34,075 nt of DNA from Caulobacteraceae bacterium. GTDB taxonomy: Bacteria > Pseudomonadota > Alphaproteobacteria > Caulobacterales > Caulobacteraceae. Numbering within the stretch: the stretch's first letter is position 1; each line of letters begins with the position of its first letter. The notes under the pieces were generated by a model. That model did no database searches and was not told where the DNA came from. It saw only the letters and a list, made by a program, of their open reading frames with translations. The stretch is from NCBI GenBank assembly GCA_028290905.1, contig JAQGIW010000313.1:1-34075 (forward strand), given 5' to 3'. The position numbers and the translations under genes are program-made. Below, piece by piece: positions 31,525 through 34,075 of this stretch.

Positions 31525-32970
31525 ATGGATACGCACCTGTCGACCAGATCGCTGCGCAGAACCGGGCTGGATGTCTTGGGCGATCGTCCCTGGGGCAGTC
31601 ATTTCTGTCTATTCTTCGACACCAAGAGCGATCTCCTCGATATTCTGGTGCCCTATTTCAAGACAGGGCTCGCTCAGAACGAATTCTGTTTTTGGATTCT
31701 GGCTGACCCGCTCACCGAAGACGACGCGAGGCGTGCGCTACATCAGGCCCTTCCCGCCTCGGATCGACACCTGATCGATCGACAAATGGAGTTCATACCC
31801 TGTGAGGAATGTTATCTGAGCGATGGGGTCTTCGATCTCGATCGCGTGGCAGGCGGGTGGAAAGCGCGCCTCAGCGACGCTCTCTCGGCTGGCTACGACG
31901 GCATCAGAGTGACCGGCAGCACCGGTTGGTTGCATACGCGAGAGTGGGCGGATTTCTGGAAATATGAGGCGACGCTCAACGAGTCCATCACCGATCAGCC
32001 AATGACGGTGTTGTGCACCTATCCCCTTGAGGATAGCGGCGGCTGCGACATCCTCGATGTGACGCATACCCATCAATCCGCTATCGCCAAGCGCGGCGGC
32101 AATTGGGAGGTTATCGAAACGGCCGCTCTGAAAGATGCGAAGGAGGAAATCCGAAAGCTGAACGAAGAACTCGAACAGCGTGTCGTCGAGCGCACCCAGG
32201 AACTGCGGGTCGCCCAGGCCGAGCTCGCGCGCGCCGAACGATTGACCACGATGGGTCTGCTGGCGGCGTCGATCACGCACGAAATCGCCCAACCGATCTC
32301 CGCGATGGTCGCCGATGGCGGTTCGTGCCTGCGCTGGCTGGAAAACGCGCAGCCCAATCTGGAGGAGGCGCGTGACGCGGCGCGCCACATTGTGGACAGC
32401 GGAAATCGGGCCGCCGACGTGTTCCGAAGCATTCGCTCACTCGTGCAAAAGGCCGAGCCGCGCGTGGCTCGATTGGATCTCGACACGGTGATCGAAGAGG
32501 TCCTGGTCCTTGCCCGGGGCGAGTTGCGGCAGCAGAACGTCGTGGTGCGGACTGAAGTGGAGGGCCATTTGCCAACGGTTCTCGGCGACCGGATGCAGCT
32601 GCAGCAAGTCTTGCTCAATCTGATCATGAACGCCGTTCAGGCGATGTCGGGCGTGAATGATCACTCTCGCGATCTGTTCATTCGATGCACGATGAATACC
32701 CCGGAAGGTGGGGTCCTCATCGTGGTGGAGGATTCCGGAACCGGGTTCGACGCCGGCGCTGGAGAGCGCATTTTCGAATCGATGTTCACGACCAAAGCCG
32801 GCGGCATGGGCATGGGATTGTCGATCTCACGTTCGATCATTGCCGCGCACGGAGGCCGGATTTGGGCCTCGCCAGGGGAATCTGTCGGCGCGATCTTCCG
32901 GATCCTCCTGCCGTCGGAGGGCGGCGCCGAGGGCAATCAGATCAATTCAAGCGTGACCGCTGCGGGCTAA
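31525..32970 (+). CDS. MEDS-domain sensor histidine kinase
   Basis: Cytoplasmic hybrid of an N-terminal MEDS (methanogen/methylotroph, DcmR sensory) domain and a histidine kinase, 481 residues. Residues about 15-190 carry the MEDS pattern: GSHFCLFFDTKSDLLDILVP with His26 and Cys28, then GYDGIRVTGSTGW and CTYPL. Residues 201-240 form a coiled coil. The phospho-acceptor is His252 in SITHEIAQPISAM. The ATPase domain shows NLIMNAVQAM, VVEDSGTGFD and GGMGMGLSISRSI. No membrane segment is seen. AGAGGAGTG precedes the ATG, 16 bases after tmoE, so it is likely co-transcribed. It may sense the aromatic substrate or its metabolite. No response regulator is encoded before the IS element. Confidence 0.93.
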   Translation: MDTHLSTRSLRRTGLDVLGDRPWGSHFCLFFDTKSDLLDILVPYFKTGLAQNEFCFWILADPLTEDDARRALHQALPASDRHLIDRQMEFIPCEECYLSDGVFDLDRVAGGWKARLSDALSAGYDGIRVTGSTGWLHTREWADFWKYEATLNESITDQPMTVLCTYPLEDSGGCDILDVTHTHQSAIAKRGGNWEVIETAALKDAKEEIRKLNEELEQRVVERTQELRVAQAELARAERLTTMGLLAASITHEIAQPISAMVADGGSCLRWLENAQPNLEEARDAARHIVDSGNRAADVFRSIRSLVQKAEPRVARLDLDTVIEEVLVLARGELRQQNVVVRTEVEGHLPTVLGDRMQLQQVLLNLIMNAVQAMSGVNDHSRDLFIRCTMNTPEGGVLIVVEDSGTGFDAGAGERIFESMFTTKAGGMGMGLSISRSIIAAHGGRIWASPGESVGAIFRILLPSEGGAEGNQINSSVTAAG

Positions 32971-33130
32971 ATCGGGATCAGAGACAGCCGGAGACCTGGT
33001 GGGGTCAATGGGTCAAAAGTGGCCGATTGTACGACGGCCAACGGCCAGCGTACCTCGGTTCGAGATCGAATGGACGGGGGCTACCGCGGGGGCGGCTAAA
33101 TTCTGGAGCGCGACTCTGTGGGTGGTTGGC

Positions 33131-33946
33131 GGTGCTGTCAGTCTAACGGCAACTCGTCTCCGGCGAGTACAGCTTGGCCAAACCCGTCGATGCTCTATCC
33201 CATGACTGCGCGCCGCTCGGCTAGGGCGGCGGAGCGTCTCTCCTTGTAGATTTCCCGGCTGATGAGATGGCGTTCCTGGTTGAAGTGGTTGTGAACTGAG
33301 CCGTGGACCGAGGCGAATTTCTGGAGTGTTTTCATCCTGCGGAATCTGAACATCGCCCGTTCTCGTCGCCGGAAGGGGAGATGGGAGTTTTCGACCCTGT
33401 TGTTGGCCCAGCGGCCCACCTCCTGACGATCGGCGTTGCTGATCTCCTTCATGGCCGCCTTGTATGACCTCAGCCCATCCGTCGTGATCTTCCGTGCTTG
33501 GCCGTGGCGTTTCATCAGCTTCTTCATGAACGTCAGGGCCGCGGCTTTGTCCCGCTCCTTGGTGGCGAAGGATTCAAGCACCTCGCCCTCCTGGTCGACC
33601 GCTCGCCAGAGGTAGTGCATCTGGCCGTTGATCTTCACGTAGACCTCGTCGAGGTGCCAGCGCCAATGGGTGTAGGCGCGCATGTGTTGGACACGCTTAC
33701 GCCGGATCTCGGCGGCGAACATCGGCCGAAACGGTTCCACCAGAACCGCACGGTCTCATGGCAGATATCGATGCCCCGCTCGGCGAGGAGGTCCTCAACG
33801 TTGCGCAGGGACAGGGGGTACTTCACGTACATCCTCACCACGAGGCGGATCACCTCAGGCGACGAGTTGAAGCAGCGAAACGGGTTGGTCATCCGGCGTA
33901 CGTAGGGCAGGGCGGTTACCGATCGGCTAATTGCTCTGACACTGCC
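33131..33946 (-). mobile_element. IS6-family insertion sequence (about 816 bp)
   Basis: Ends are placed by imperfect inverted repeats: GGTGCTGTCAG at 33131 and, read on the minus strand from 33946, GGCAGTGTCAG. A transposase of IS6 type fills the interior. No matching 8-base target duplication is seen at these ends, so the boundaries are approximate or the flanks have recombined. It sits 160 bases after the kinase gene. The 160-base gap (32971-33130) has no gene. Two GGGTCAA repeats (33002-33008, 33011-33017) there may be a scar of another element. Confidence 0.75.
33195..33892 (-). pseudogene. IS6-family DDE transposase, frameshifted
   Basis: The N-terminal part from ATG at 33892 reads NPFRCFNSSPEVIRLVVRMY, then SLRNVEDLLAERGIDICHET and WWNRFG, the IS6/IS26 helix-turn-helix region. 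The catalytic part continues in another frame: PMFAAEIRRKR, HWHLDEV-like WRWHLDEVYVKING (first Asp), ITTDGLRSYKAAM (second Asp), NRVENSHLPFRRRER (Glu). The frames meet near 33722, where one C appears to be missing (GGCCGATG for GGCCCGATG). Unless this is a sequencing error, the element is not autonomous. Confidence 0.8.
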
Positions 33947-34007
33947 CCGCGGCCGCATGACGATCGATTGGCCCAGCGGACCTTCGCGGCTCGGCCGAGT
34001 TAACCTG

Positions 34008-34075
34008 TCAGTACCGCTTGAAGAGACCAGCGTCCCCCATCAGCTCCTCCGGTTTCGACACCCCGGCGATCAGCT
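34008..34075 (-). pseudogene. Possible IS256-type transposase N-terminal fragment
   Basis: At the window edge the minus strand reads LIAGVSKPEELMGDAGLF, then KRY and a stop at 34008. KPE(E/D)L(M/I)G-x-x-GL(F/L) is the pattern found near the N-terminus of many IS256-family (mutator-type) transposases. The premature stop suggests a truncated copy. The fragment is short and is cut by the window end. Confidence 0.35.

Noticed and set aside
32990-33030. GGGTCAA direct repeats that resemble IS21-type end repeats
   Set aside because: Only two short copies with no istA/istB coding remnant nearby; too weak to call an element.
33123-33954. 8-base target-site duplication around the IS6 element
   Set aside because: The bases next to the proposed ends (TGGTTGGC and CCGCGGCC) do not match.

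Overview
The window is high-GC DNA whose gene content fits an alphaproteobacterium. It carries a TonB-dependent receptor of the type common in Caulobacterales and Sphingomonadales, a two-domain HldE, and several paralogous SDR, acyl-CoA ligase and MFS genes. No rRNA or tRNA gene and no CRISPR array was recognised, and the genus cannot be fixed from this sequence alone.

Region 1 (1-24528) is a large catabolic island. A plus-strand operon (1-7496) encodes an SDR cut by the window edge, a short homogentisate-dioxygenase-like cupin, two alpha/beta hydrolases, an ACMSD-type amidohydrolase, a second SDR and an acyl-CoA ligase. It converges on a minus-strand operon (12321-7504) for a TonB-dependent receptor, a protein of unrecognised family and an MFS transporter. 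A regulatory block follows: a divergent SDR, a SnoaL-like protein, a TetR regulator and an Old Yellow Enzyme. A second long plus operon (16128-24528) encodes a luciferase-like flavin monooxygenase, a CaiC-like acyl-CoA ligase, a second MFS transporter, two crotonase-fold proteins that lack both catalytic glutamates, a class III CoA-transferase and a CurA-like NADP-dependent reductase. The likely scheme is import across the outer and inner membranes, flavin oxygenation or reduction, CoA activation, beta-oxidation-like or hydrolytic cleavage, then aromatic ring opening. The substrate cannot be read from the sequence. A palindrome of the form GATA-RWAY-TATC occurs at both divergent promoter regions and is a candidate operator.

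Region 2 (24692-27421) looks like a boundary. It holds the LPS gene hldE, a frameshifted AGE-epimerase/Sel1 remnant overlapping the hldE stop, a protein fragment that seems to lack its 5' end, an AT-rich stretch and a decayed end of an IS6-family element.

Region 3 (27422-32970) is an aromatic-monooxygenase cassette: a VOC protein, then tmoABCDE (a toluene-4-monooxygenase-type diiron hydroxylase, Rieske ferredoxin and effector), then a cytoplasmic histidine kinase with a MEDS (DcmR-type) sensory domain. No tmoF reductase and no response regulator is visible. The cassette is bracketed by the IS6 remnant on the left and by a full-length but frameshifted IS6 element (33131-33946) on the right, which suggests acquisition by transfer. 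A short IS256-like transposase fragment closes the window.
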